A stretch of DNA of 6,695 bases from Christensenella sp. UBA5394 (GCA_002409725.1 DHOI01000078.1:1-6695); one strand, 5' to 3'. Counted from the stretch's first letter, positions 1-6,033 are shown. Made by a program: numbers and translations. The notes: generated from the sequence alone by a model not told the origin.

Positions 1-876
1 TTCAAAGCGCAGGGCCCCGGCTTTGGCGAGATCCAGCCGGCCGAAGCCGGCCGCGCGGCGCTCTGTAAGCATAAGGGCATACTGGATGGGCAGGCGCATA
101 TCCGGCGCGCTCAATTGGGCGATGGTGGAGCCATCCGCGAATTCCACCAGCGAATGCACGACGGATTCGGGGTGGATCAGCACCTCGATCTTTTCGCCGG
201 GCAGGTGAAAAAGATAGGCCGCCTCCATTACCTCCAGCCCCTTGTTGAAAAGGCTGGCGCTGTCGATGGTGACTTTTTTGCCCATTTGCCAGGTGGGGTG
301 GTGTAGGGCATCCGCAGCTGTGACCCGTGCGAGCTGCTCTTTTGTATAAGTGCGGAAAGGCCCGCCCGAGGCCGTGAGCAGCAAGCGGGAAACCTCCCGG
401 CTCTCCCCGCATTGCAGGCATTGGTAAAGGGCGGATTGCTCGCTATCCACCGGGATGATGCGGCCGCCCTTTAAGAGCGCCGCCTCCACCAGCTCGTGCG
501 CGCAAACGATGCTTTCCTTATTGGCCAGGGCCACGGTTTTTTTTGCCTCCAGGGCGGATAGCAGGGGCGTGAGCCCCGCAAAGCCGCTCACCCCGTTGAC
601 CACGATATCCGCTTCGGGCAGCGCGGCCAATACCGCGGCGGCGTCTTCGCCGGTAACCACCTCGGCTCCCGCCGTCTCCAGCAGGGCAGCCTTGGCCGTA
701 TCCCGTATGCCCAGGTAGGCGGGCCGGAATTCCCGGGCCTGCTCCAAAAGGGCGGCGGCGTTTTCATCCGCGCTAAGGGCCAGTATTTCCAATTCATCCG
801 GCAGGGCGCGGGCCACCTCAAGCGTTTGCCTGCCGATGGAGCCCGTGCTGCCTAGCACTACGATCTTTCTTCTCAT
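1..876 (-). CDS. dxr: 1-deoxy-D-xylulose 5-phosphate reductoisomerase, C-terminus cut by window edge
   Basis: This cytosolic enzyme converts DXP to 2-C-methyl-D-erythritol 4-phosphate using NADPH and a divalent metal, the committed step of the MEP isoprenoid pathway. The frame is open from the ATG at 876 to position 1, giving 292 residues; family members are about 380-400, so roughly 90-100 C-terminal residues lie outside. Visible motifs are the NADPH-binding GSTGSIG (residues 9-15), ALANKES (116-122), the metal ligands Asp144 and Glu146 in PVDSE, TASGGPF (168-174), the flexible-loop HPTW (193-196), and NKGLE (211-215) with the third metal ligand Glu215. The segment between PVDSE and TASGG is about 10 residues shorter than in E. 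coli Dxr. The start has an AAGGAA Shine-Dalgarno and follows the cdsA stop by 15 bases. It supplies isopentenyl diphosphate for the UppS encoded two genes upstream. The identification is very secure; only the end is missing. Confidence 0.97.
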   Translation of the reverse strand, partial: MRRKIVVLGSTGSIGRQTLEVARALPDELEILALSADENAAALLEQAREFRPAYLGIRDTAKAALLETAGAEVVTGEDAAAVLAALPEADIVVNGVSGFAGLTPLLSALEAKKTVALANKESIVCAHELVEAALLKGGRIIPVDSEQSALYQCLQCGESREVSRLLLTASGGPFRTYTKEQLARVTAADALHHPTWQMGKKVTIDSASLFNKGLEVMEAAYLFHLPGEKIEVLIHPESVVHSLVEFADGSTIAQLSAPDMRLPIQYALMLTERRAAGFGRLDLAKAGALRFE

Positions 877-891
877 GCGTTCCTTATTAGT

Positions 892-1695
892 TTATAGCAG
901 CCACATCAGCAGCATGCATACGTAGACCAGCGGCGCGCACATTAGCACGCTATCCAGCCGGTCCATCACGCCGCCATGGCCGGGGAAGATATTCCCATAG
1001 TCCTTGATATCCGCCCAGCGCTTCACCGTGGAGGCGAACAGATCGCCGATCTGCCCCACGCCCCCGCAAAGCAGGCCCGCCAGGGCCAGCTGCCAGAGCG
1101 TTGGCGTGATGGCGCTATGCAAAGCCGGTATGCCTTGCAGCGCATAGGTGAGCATGCCCCCCAGCGCGCCGCCGACGAAGCCGCCCACGCTGCCCTCCAC
1201 GGTTTTTTTGGGGCTGATATGCGGGCAGAGCTTATGCCTGCCAAAGGCGGAACCGATGAAATAGGCCGCCGTATCCCCCATCAGGGGGGCGGCGAAGCAC
1301 AGCAGCAGCAGGCTCTTCGATAGGCTGGCTACCATGCCCAGTGTAACATATAGGGCCGCCGGATACATGAAAACAAACAACGAACAAATTGCGTCCTCCG
1401 TGGTACGCGCCGGGTTGAAGATGCGCTCTGTGCAAAGGGCCAGCAAGCAGCAGAGGGCCAGCACACCCAGCCAGGCCGGGGCCAGCAGCGCATAGGCGGC
1501 GTAATAGAGGGCAGCGAAGGCATATAGCGGCCAAAGGCAGGGATGGAGGCCCTTGGCGCGGCAGGCCCGCCCCATCTCATATATGCTGATCACAGCCGCA
1601 ACCGTAAAGGCCAGCACCTGGAACCAGCCGCCGATCACCAAAATGGCGGCAAAGAGCAGGATCAGCCCCGCGCCTACCAATACCCTCATCTTCAT
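892..1695 (-). CDS. cdsA: Phosphatidate cytidylyltransferase (CDP-diacylglycerol synthase)
   Basis: This integral membrane enzyme makes CDP-diacylglycerol from phosphatidate and CTP, the precursor of all major bacterial phospholipids. The product has 267 residues, normal for the family. It is rich in hydrophobic spans, starting with a segment at about residues 5-37 and including others near 54-90, 103-122, 127-150, 170-190, 198-215 and 249-267. The C-terminal CDP-diglyceride synthetase signature is intact at 222-248: it opens with STVKR, contains KD (231-232) and ends in GHGG-MDRLD with His240, Asp245 and Asp248. The upstream family motif is also present: Asp141 of GDTAAYF and SPKKTVEG (161-168). 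The ATG at 1695 follows a GGGGG-type ribosome binding site; a second in-frame ATG two codons later (1689) is also possible. It lies 24 bases after uppS and 15 bases before dxr, so it is almost certainly cotranscribed with both. Confidence 0.96.
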   Translation of the reverse strand: MKMRVLVGAGLILLFAAILVIGGWFQVLAFTVAAVISIYEMGRACRAKGLHPCLWPLYAFAALYYAAYALLAPAWLGVLALCCLLALCTERIFNPARTTEDAICSLFVFMYPAALYVTLGMVASLSKSLLLLCFAAPLMGDTAAYFIGSAFGRHKLCPHISPKKTVEGSVGGFVGGALGGMLTYALQGIPALHSAITPTLWQLALAGLLCGGVGQIGDLFASTVKRWADIKDYGNIFPGHGGVMDRLDSVLMCAPLVYVCMLLMWLL

Positions 1696-1719
1696 ATGCT
1701 ACCCCCGTTATTGCCCACG

Positions 1720-2436
1720 TCAGCGCACATCCCCAAAGCGGCGGCTGCGGCGCTGATACTCCCGCAGGCAGTCCGCATAGCGTGCCTCGGTAAAATCCGG
1801 AAAGAAATCCGCCGCGAACACCAGTTCCGCATAGGCGGCCTGGAGCAAAAGGAAATTGGATAGCCGCTGCTCGCCCCCGGTGCGGATCACCAAATCGAGA
1901 TCCGGCAAGCCGCCGGTATAGAGCGCGGCCATCAGGTCGGCTTCGTCTACGGGCCGTCCCTTTTCCACCAGCAGGTTGACAGCCCGCACAACCTCCGCCC
2001 GGCTACCGTAGTTGAGGGCGATGTTGAGCTTGAGCCCGGCGTTGTCGGCGGTTCGCCCCTCTGCTGTGGCCATGGCCTCATTGATGCGGGGCGGGAAGGC
2101 GCTCTTTTCGCCCAAAATGCGGATGCAAACACCGTTAGCATGCAGCGCTTCCAGCTCTCGCAAAAAGTACTCCATAAAGAGACCCAGCAGCGCCTCAATC
2201 TCGCTTTGGGGCCGCTTCCAGTTTTCCGTAGAAAAGGCATAGAGGGAAAGGGCCTCGATGCCTAAATCGCTCGAGAGGCGGATCACGCCCCTGAGGCGCT
2301 CCATGGCAGCCCGGTGCCCCATGGGGCGGGGCAAGCCGCGCTTCTGGGCCCAGCGGCCGTTGCCATCCATGATAATCCCTACGTGCCTGGGCAGTTGCGG
2401 CGAAAGCCCGAATTCCTCGGGCAGGGTCTTTATCAT
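1720..2436 (-). CDS. uppS: Isoprenyl transferase, undecaprenyl diphosphate synthase (cis-prenyltransferase)
   Basis: This enzyme condenses isopentenyl diphosphate units onto farnesyl diphosphate in cis to make undecaprenyl diphosphate, the lipid carrier for peptidoglycan and other wall polymers. The frame runs on upstream to 2523, but the ATG at 2436 is chosen because a strong AGGAGG (2441-2446) sits just before it and homology begins there. That gives 238 residues, normal for the family. Visible motifs are HVGIIMDGNGRWA (18-30) with catalytic Asp24, R-x-x-GH (Arg37, His41), FSTENW (68-73), and RTGGEQRLSNF (185-195) with its partner AELVF (Glu204). The protein is soluble or peripheral at the membrane. 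It is separated from the preceding small gene by about 70 bases holding a strong stem-loop, and is followed after 24 bases by cdsA. The isoprenoid substrate comes from the pathway that includes dxr, two genes downstream. Confidence 0.96.
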   Translation of the reverse strand: MIKTLPEEFGLSPQLPRHVGIIMDGNGRWAQKRGLPRPMGHRAAMERLRGVIRLSSDLGIEALSLYAFSTENWKRPQSEIEALLGLFMEYFLRELEALHANGVCIRILGEKSAFPPRINEAMATAEGRTADNAGLKLNIALNYGSRAEVVRAVNLLVEKGRPVDEADLMAALYTGGLPDLDLVIRTGGEQRLSNFLLLQAAYAELVFAADFFPDFTEARYADCLREYQRRSRRFGDVR

Positions 2437-2454
2437 TCGTCCTCCTTGCAGGCT

Positions 2455-2500
2455 CCCCCCAGCCGCGTGAAAGGGGGATATGGGCCAGGCCCAATCCCCC
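2455..2500 (-). promoter_or_regulatory. G/C-run stem-loop with a competing alternative pairing in front of uppS
   Basis: Between the small gene (stop at 2508-2510) and the uppS ribosome binding site (2441-2446) the minus-strand RNA can form a 12-bp hairpin. Bases 2494-2500 pair with 2473-2479, and after one bulged base (2480) 2489-2493 pair with 2481-2485 around a 3-base loop. The descending arm contains CCCCC (2473-2477), which could instead pair with the GGGGGG run at 2455-2460 just before the ribosome binding site. Only three T residues follow the first hairpin, so it does not look like a standard terminator. A role in RNA stability, attenuation or translational control of uppS is inference; the pairings are read directly from the sequence. 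Confidence 0.55.
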
Positions 2501-2507
2501 ATTTTAT

Positions 2508-2714
2508 TTATTCGGGCATCCAAAAAAGATCGGTTTTGAACAGGGCGTAAATCAGCTCCATCTCACTTTCCGCGGTTTTGCGAACGCGAAGAACCCGCTT
2601 TTCATTCCCCGGCTGGCCCTTGCGGCTTTTCGTTTCCACGGATGTAACCCGGTAGCCCGCCGCCACGAGGGCGGCCTCGGCCTCGGCTAAGGGGAGCCCA
2701 AGCAGCTCTCTCAA
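2508..2714 (-). CDS. Small uncharacterised protein between frr and uppS, PASTA-like sequence pattern
   Basis: I cannot assign a function. The frame encodes 68 residues if started at the TTG at 2714, which overlaps the frr stop codon (TTGA). An AAAGGAG about 11 bases upstream, inside the last frr codons, could serve as the ribosome binding site; a GGAGG at 2716-2720 is too close to that TTG and would better suit a CTG three codons later. The stop of the preceding in-frame stretch at 2736-2738 limits how far upstream it can begin. The protein is soluble, with no signal peptide or membrane span. Its first half ([20 protein letters not shown], 6-25) has the Gly-x(4)-EA-x(3)-L-x(3)-G rhythm of PASTA domains. 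A basic stretch follows (KSRKGQ, 29-34; KRVLRVRK, 39-46), then a hydrophobic strand ELIYALF (53-59). Translational coupling to frr and codon use like its neighbours argue for a real gene. Confidence is moderate that it is coding and low for any fold. Confidence 0.65.
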   Translation of the reverse strand: MRELLGLPLAEAEAALVAAGYRVTSVETKSRKGQPGNEKRVLRVRKTAESEMELIYALFKTDLFWMPE

Positions 2715-3262
2715 ACCTCCATGATCTCCTTTTCCTTATCGGCGATGATCTTGTCGATATCCTTGACATAGGAATCGGTGGCCTTCTGGGCATCCTCCTC
2801 CATCTTTTTCTGGTCGTCCTCGGTGATCTCGCCATCCTTTTTGCTTTTCTTGATGGTTTCGTTGGCGTCCCGCCGGATAGAGCGGATGGCCACCTTGGCC
2901 TCCTCGCCCTTTTTGCGCACCACCTTGACCAGCTCCTTGCGACGCTCCTCGGTCAGCTCCGGGAAGATCAGGCGGATCAGCTTGCCGTCATTGCCGGGGT
3001 TGATACCCAGATCGCTCTTTAGCAGGGCCTTCTCGATCTCCTTAAGGGCGCTCGGGTCGTAGGGCGTGATCACCAGAAGCCTCGGTTCGGGGGCTGCGAT
3101 GTTGCCCATCTGGTTGATGGGGGTCGGCGTACCATAATAATCCACCATGATCCGATCCAGCACCTGGGCGTTGGCCCGCCCGGCCCGAAGGCTGCTCAGC
3201 TCGTTTTTGAGCACGGAAATCGTTTTGCCCATCTTTTCTTTTGCCAGTTCCACAGCGTCCAT
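2711..3262 (-). CDS. frr: Ribosome recycling factor
   Basis: Together with EF-G, this factor splits the post-termination ribosome into subunits so that it can be reused. The product has 183 residues, against about 185 for the family, and aligns end to end. Visible family features are LRAGRAN (25-31), [11 protein letters not shown] (41-51), the PEPRLLVI strand (58-65), [12 protein letters not shown] (82-93), [11 protein letters not shown] (103-113), the IRRDAN segment (129-134), and the typical C-terminal EKEIMEV. The ATG at 3262 has a TAGGAGG ribosome binding site 8 bases upstream. It sits 102 bases after pyrH, a gap that carries its own candidate promoter. Its stop overlaps the presumed TTG start of the next small gene. 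Identification is very secure. Confidence 0.98.
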   Translation of the reverse strand: MDAVELAKEKMGKTISVLKNELSSLRAGRANAQVLDRIMVDYYGTPTPINQMGNIAAPEPRLLVITPYDPSALKEIEKALLKSDLGINPGNDGKLIRLIFPELTEERRKELVKVVRKKGEEAKVAIRSIRRDANETIKKSKKDGEITEDDQKKMEEDAQKATDSYVKDIDKIIADKEKEIMEV

Positions 3263-3333
3263 GTTCGTGCCTCCTATTATATCGTAAGGTTATTCGCGGT
3301 ATGCGCCTTGCCTTGTATTTCGCTTGCCCTTCT

Positions 3334-3362
3334 ATTTTAATGGAAAGCGCCGCCGTGTGCAA
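3334..3362 (-). promoter_or_regulatory. Candidate sigma-A promoter for frr and downstream genes
   Basis: On the minus strand, TTGCAC (3357-3362) is followed after exactly 17 bases by TAAAAT (3334-3339). This matches the housekeeping consensus at 4 of 6 and 5 of 6 positions. The -35 box begins 3 bases after the pyrH stop codon, so the whole promoter fits the intergenic gap, and transcription would start about 60-65 bases before the frr ATG. The same TTGCAC -35 is used in the rpsB promoter. Its activity is inferred from sequence only. Confidence 0.65.
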
Positions 3363-3364
3363 GC

Positions 3365-4078
3365 CTATACTTGTCCTGTGCCGTCGATCAGCGTGCCCAC
3401 GGCCTCGCCCCGCACGGCCTTGAGGATGTTATCTTCCTGCGCCATGGCAAAGGCCAAAATGGGGATACCCTGCTCCTTGCACAGGGTGATTGCCGTAAGA
3501 TCCGTGGCCCGCAGGCCCTTGGAAATGACCTCGTCGTAGCTGAGGTGGGTATAGCGGATGGCGTTTGGGTCGAGGTGGGGATCCGCGCTGTAGACGGCGT
3601 CCACATTCTTGGCAAGCAGCATCGCATCCGCGCCGATCTCCGCCGCCTTGAGGGCAGCCGCCGTATCCGTGGAAAAGAAGGGCAGGCCGCTGCCACCGGC
3701 GAAGAGCACCATCTCTCCTGCGGCCAATGCCGCCTGGGCCGCGCGGGAGCTATAGCCATCCGCCACGCGGGGCATGTCCACCGAGGTGAGCACCCGGCAG
3801 GGCACCCCCAATTTAAGCAGGCAATCCTGCAAGGCGAGGGAGTTGATCACCGTGGCCAGCATGCCCATTTGATCCGCCCGGTTCCGATCCATGCTTCCGC
3901 TCGAGCGGCCGCGCCAGATGTTGCCGCCGCCTAGCGTAACGCCGGCCTCCACGCCCAGAGCGTGCAGGGCGGCCAGCTGGGCCGCCACGGCCTCAACCTT
4001 GGCAAAATCCACAGTTTCATGCCCGCCCCCCAGCGCCTCGCCGGAGAGCTTGAGAGATATACGCTTATATTTTAGCAT
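3365..4078 (-). CDS. pyrH: UMP kinase, amino acid kinase family
   Basis: This hexameric cytosolic enzyme phosphorylates UMP to UDP with ATP and is the entry to all UTP, CTP and UDP-sugar synthesis. The frame continues upstream through the terminator to 4189, but the ATG at 4078 is chosen because a TAGGAGG ribosome binding site lies just upstream and the family N-terminus (KRISLKLSGEAL) starts there. This gives 237 residues, as expected. Visible motifs are KLSGEAL (10-16), GGGNIWRG (50-57), the UMP-site DRNRADQMGMLATVIN (64-79), STDTAA (136-141), and the nucleotide-site region KNVDAVYSADPHLDP (157-171). The UMP-binding loop, usually T-G-N-P, reads S-G-L-P here (130-133), an unusual double change described as a finding. 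The gene lies 64 bases after tsf behind a strong terminator hairpin, so it probably depends on partial read-through from the rpsB promoter or on a promoter I could not recognise. Confidence 0.97.
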   Translation of the reverse strand: MLKYKRISLKLSGEALGGGHETVDFAKVEAVAAQLAALHALGVEAGVTLGGGNIWRGRSSGSMDRNRADQMGMLATVINSLALQDCLLKLGVPCRVLTSVDMPRVADGYSSRAAQAALAAGEMVLFAGGSGLPFFSTDTAAALKAAEIGADAMLLAKNVDAVYSADPHLDPNAIRYTHLSYDEVISKGLRATDLTAITLCKEQGIPILAFAMAQEDNILKAVRGEAVGTLIDGTGQV

Positions 4079-4100
4079 AATTCCTCCTAATAGTAATGAT

Positions 4101-4133
4101 AGAAAAAAGGAACGCCGAAGCCGGCGTTCCTTT
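4101..4133 (-). terminator. Intrinsic terminator or attenuator between tsf and pyrH
   Basis: On the minus strand, 9 bases after the tsf stop codon, a perfect 12-bp stem (4122-4133 pairing with 4106-4117) encloses a 4-base GCTT loop. It is followed by a run of six T residues (4103-4108), three of which form the foot of the stem. This is a textbook Rho-independent terminator. Because pyrH begins only about 25 bases further on with no clear promoter in between, it more likely trims transcription than stops it entirely. It would let rpsB-tsf mRNA outnumber the downstream genes. Confidence 0.9.
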
Positions 4134-4142
4134 GCGGTTGCA

Positions 4143-5039
4143 TTATTTCTGCATTTGGCCCATGACTTCTTCGGCGAAGTTATCCTCACGCTTTTGCAGG
4201 CCCTCGCCCATTTCGAAGCGGTAAAAGCTCTTCACTTCCACGCCGCCGGCCTTGGCGATCATCTGGCCTACGCTCATATCGGGATCCTTCACAAAGGGCT
4301 GCTCCAGCAGGCAAACCTCTTTGTAGTATTTCTCGATGCGGCCCTCCACCATCTTCTCGATGATGTTGGCGGGCTTGGGCTTGGGCTCGTTCATGGCCTG
4401 CTCGTGCAGGATCTTGCGCTCGTGCTCCACGTCGTCCTGGTTGATATCGGCCTTTGAAAGGCAGGTGGGCTTGGCCGCGGCGATATGCATGGCGATATCG
4501 TGGGCCACGGGCTTAGCCGCAGCGGCATCCGCAGCGGACATTTCTACCAGCACGCCGATTTTGCCGCCCAGGTGCACATAGGTATCCACCAGGCCGTTCT
4601 CTACGCTGCTGCGAGCAAAGCGGCGGATGGTGATCTTTTCGCCGATCTTGGCCACGGCGCGGGTAATCAACTCGGCCACGGTGCCATCGCCGGTATCGAG
4701 GGCCATCAGGGCCTCCACATCGGCGGGGTTCTTCTCGGCAACGAGCTTGGCAATGCTATCGACCAGGGCCTTGAAATCGTCGGTTTTGGCCACGAAGTCG
4801 GTTTCGCAATTGACCTCGACGATGACGCCGGTTTTGCCATCTTCGCTCACGTAGCCGCCGACAATGCCCTCGGCGGCGATGCGGGAAGCCTTTTTGGCGG
4901 AAGCCGCCAGGCTCTTTTCCCGCAGGTAGTCCATGGCCTTTTCCATATCGCCGTTGCACTGGGTCAGGGCCTTTTTACAATCCATCATGCCCGCGCCGCT
5001 CATTTCGCGCAGGGTCATTACATCTTTCGCGCTAAACAT
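4143..5039 (-). CDS. tsf: Translation elongation factor Ts
   Basis: This is the guanine nucleotide exchange factor that releases GDP from EF-Tu so it can bind GTP and aminoacyl-tRNA again. The product has 298 residues, the normal long bacterial form. The N-terminal UBA-like domain carries the first family signature, [16 protein letters not shown] (10-25), with Ser in place of the usual Thr at position 14. The second signature, [11 protein letters not shown] (75-85), contains the TDFV (80-83) that inserts into EF-Tu. The region from about 200 ([18 protein letters not shown] onward) matches the C-terminal part of the core and coiled-coil segment, and FVKDP (263-267) is present. The ATG at 5039 has a GGGAGGTAAGG ribosome binding site. 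It follows rpsB by 21 bases and is cotranscribed with it, the near-universal bacterial arrangement. The terminator after it marks a likely transcript end. Confidence 0.98.
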   Translation of the reverse strand: MFSAKDVMTLREMSGAGMMDCKKALTQCNGDMEKAMDYLREKSLAASAKKASRIAAEGIVGGYVSEDGKTGVIVEVNCETDFVAKTDDFKALVDSIAKLVAEKNPADVEALMALDTGDGTVAELITRAVAKIGEKITIRRFARSSVENGLVDTYVHLGGKIGVLVEMSAADAAAAKPVAHDIAMHIAAAKPTCLSKADINQDDVEHERKILHEQAMNEPKPKPANIIEKMVEGRIEKYYKEVCLLEQPFVKDPDMSVGQMIAKAGGVEVKSFYRFEMGEGLQKREDNFAEEVMGQMQK

Positions 5040-5060
5040 ATCTGCCTTACCTCCCGGAAA

Positions 5061-5801
5061 TTAGAATTCGTCCTCAGCCCCGATCGCAGGCGCTTCCGCC
5101 TCGGAGTCGGTCATCTGCTCGCCCTGGCGGCCTTCCAGCACGGCGTCCGCAATTTTGGAAGCGATCAGCTTCACAGCGCGGATGGCGTCGTCATTGCCGG
5201 GAATGGCGTAATCCACTTCGTCCGGATCGCAGTTGGTATCTACGATGGCCACCACGGGGATACCCAGGGCGTGGGCTTCCTGCACGGCGATGTTTTCCTT
5301 GCGGGGGTCGACGACAAACATCGCGCCGGGCAGCCGCTTCATGTCTTTGATGCCGGAAAGGTTCTTTTCGAGCTTATCCCGCTCTGCCATCAGCTTGATG
5401 ACTTCCTTCTTGGGAAGCAGGTTGAAATCACCATCCTGCTCCATCTTGTCGATCCTGCGCAGGCGTGCAATACGGGTCTGGATGGTTTTAAAGTTGGTGA
5501 GCATGCCGCCCAGCCAGCGCTGGTTTACAAAAAACATTTCGCAGCGTCGGGCCTCCTGCTCAATGCTCTCCTGGGCCTGCTTCTTTGTGCCTACAAATAG
5601 GATGGGGTCGCCGTTCTCGGCCACCTGGCGTACGAAATCATAGGCCTGGTCGACCTTTTTCACGGTCTTTTGCAGGTCGATGATGTAGATGCCGTTACGC
5701 TCGGTGAAGATGTATTCCTTCATCTTCGGGTTCCAGCGACGGGTTTGGTGGCCGAAATGTACGCCGGCCTCCAGCAGTTGTTTCATGGAAATGACAGACA
5801 T
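5061..5801 (-). CDS. rpsB: 30S ribosomal protein S2
   Basis: This protein binds late to the small subunit at the head-body junction on the solvent side and helps recruit S1 or an equivalent near the mRNA exit. The product has 246 residues, normal for the family. The N-terminal signature [19 protein letters not shown] (9-27) is intact, as are YIIDLQKT (39-46), FVGTKKQAQ (69-77), [10 protein letters not shown] (95-104), and the second signature at 158-183, which contains PGAMFVVDP and [10 protein letters not shown]. The tail after about residue 225 is acidic and variable, ending AEDEF. The ATG at 5801 follows an AGGAGGAAC ribosome binding site (5811-5818). It is the first gene of the cluster, with its own promoter and a leader of about 125 bases; S2 is known to repress its own operon in several bacteria through such a leader. 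Confidence 0.98.
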   Translation of the reverse strand: MSVISMKQLLEAGVHFGHQTRRWNPKMKEYIFTERNGIYIIDLQKTVKKVDQAYDFVRQVAENGDPILFVGTKKQAQESIEQEARRCEMFFVNQRWLGGMLTNFKTIQTRIARLRRIDKMEQDGDFNLLPKKEVIKLMAERDKLEKNLSGIKDMKRLPGAMFVVDPRKENIAVQEAHALGIPVVAIVDTNCDPDEVDYAIPGNDDAIRAVKLIASKIADAVLEGRQGEQMTDSEAEAPAIGAEDEF

Positions 5802-5927
5802 AGGGTTTGTTCCTCCTCGTTTTTAATCCTCCCCCGCGTCTTTGCGCCCGGTAACCCCCAAGGGGGCACGAGCCGCGCGCTCGGCGGAGTGTGTAGTCGC
5901 ACGCCTTCCATTAAGCATGCCCATACA
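5802..5927 (-). promoter_or_regulatory. Structured 5' leader of rpsB-tsf, candidate S2 autoregulatory element
   Basis: The predicted start near 5927 leaves about 125 bases of untranslated RNA. It can form an interrupted hairpin at 5844-5880. From the base up this has GCGC/GCGC (5877-5880 with 5844-5847), a C-opposite-C position on the plus strand (G-G in the RNA), a 3-bp CGG/CCG block (5873-5875 with 5849-5851), an asymmetric internal loop, and a 4-bp CCCC/GGGG tip. A second purine tract GGGGGAGG (5829-5836 region) lies upstream of the true AGGAGG and could instead pair with the CCCCC of the hairpin. Autoregulatory leaders upstream of rpsB are known in several bacteria; I cannot match this one to a known RNA family by eye, so the regulatory role is inference. 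Confidence 0.5.
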
Positions 5928-5933
5928 GGTTGC

Positions 5934-5963
5934 ATTATAGCACGGGAAAACGCTCCTGTGCAA
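5934..5963 (-). promoter_or_regulatory. Main promoter of the rpsB operon
   Basis: On the minus strand, TTGCAC (5958-5963) is followed after 18 bases by a perfect TATAAT (5934-5939). The region directly upstream (5968-5985) is almost pure A/T in an otherwise GC-rich sequence, as expected for an UP element at a ribosomal protein promoter. Transcription would begin near 5927. No other match of this quality lies in front of rpsB. Confidence 0.8.
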
Positions 5964-5965
5964 GG

Positions 5966-5987
5966 CCTTTTTATAGTTCAAAAAAGG
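5966..5987. repeat. A/T-rich inverted repeat between the divergent promoters
   Basis: The arms CCTTTTT (5966-5972) and AAAAAGG (5981-5987) are perfectly complementary over 7 bp with an 8-base spacer; imperfect complementarity extends outward to 5963 and 5990. It abuts the rpsB -35 box (5958-5963) and lies about 15 bases upstream of the plus-strand -35. It may be an UP element that happens to be symmetrical, or an operator; nothing in the sequence decides between these. No T-run follows on either strand that would make it a convincing terminator. Confidence 0.5.
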
Positions 5988-6002
5988 TCTGGCGGTATCG
6001 TC

Positions 6003-6030
6003 TTGCGCAACCTGCACATTTGGGTATAAT
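6003..6030 (+). promoter_or_regulatory. Promoter of the endonuclease IV-like gene
   Basis: A perfect TATAAT (6025-6030) is preceded by a weak -35, TTGCGC (6003-6008), at a 16-base spacing. Transcription would start near 6037, about 27 bases before the ATG. The weak -35 fits a modestly expressed or activator-helped gene. The strong -10 and the short leader with AAGGAG at 6053-6058 support it. Confidence 0.65.
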
Positions 6031-6033
6031 GAT

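Noticed and set aside
2..421. 139-codon minus-strand frame inside dxr
   Set aside because: It is an alternative frame of dxr; the true dxr frame shows every family motif continuously from 876 to 1.
2437..2523. N-terminal extension of uppS by 29 residues
   Set aside because: The extension would be translated through the stem-loop, has no ribosome binding site at 2523 and no family homology; the ATG at 2436 has a strong AGGAGG.
3265..3292. TATAAT-like sequence just upstream of the frr ribosome binding site
   Set aside because: It would start transcription inside the ribosome binding site and has no -35 partner at 16-18 bases; the TTGCAC/TAAAAT pair upstream is far better.
3371..3934. 187-codon plus-strand frame opposite pyrH
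   Set aside because: It is antisense to an intact pyrH, rich in His/Gly/Arg as expected from complementary GC-rich codons, with no recognisable domain or ribosome binding site.
4079..4189. N-terminal extension of pyrH by 37 residues
   Set aside because: It would include the terminator hairpin and overlap tsf, while the ATG at 4078 has a perfect ribosome binding site and the correct family N-terminus.
4485..5600. Long plus-strand open frame of 371 codons opposite tsf and rpsB
   Set aside because: It lies antisense to two certain genes and across their junction, its translation is low-complexity Gly/His/Ala/Asp, and it has no ribosome binding site. It arises from codon bias in GC-rich DNA.
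5823..5916. Possible 31-codon leader peptide in the rpsB leader (starting MLNGRRATT)
   Set aside because: No ribosome binding site precedes its ATG, its composition has no regulatory codon run, and its sequence is explained by the GC-rich hairpin.
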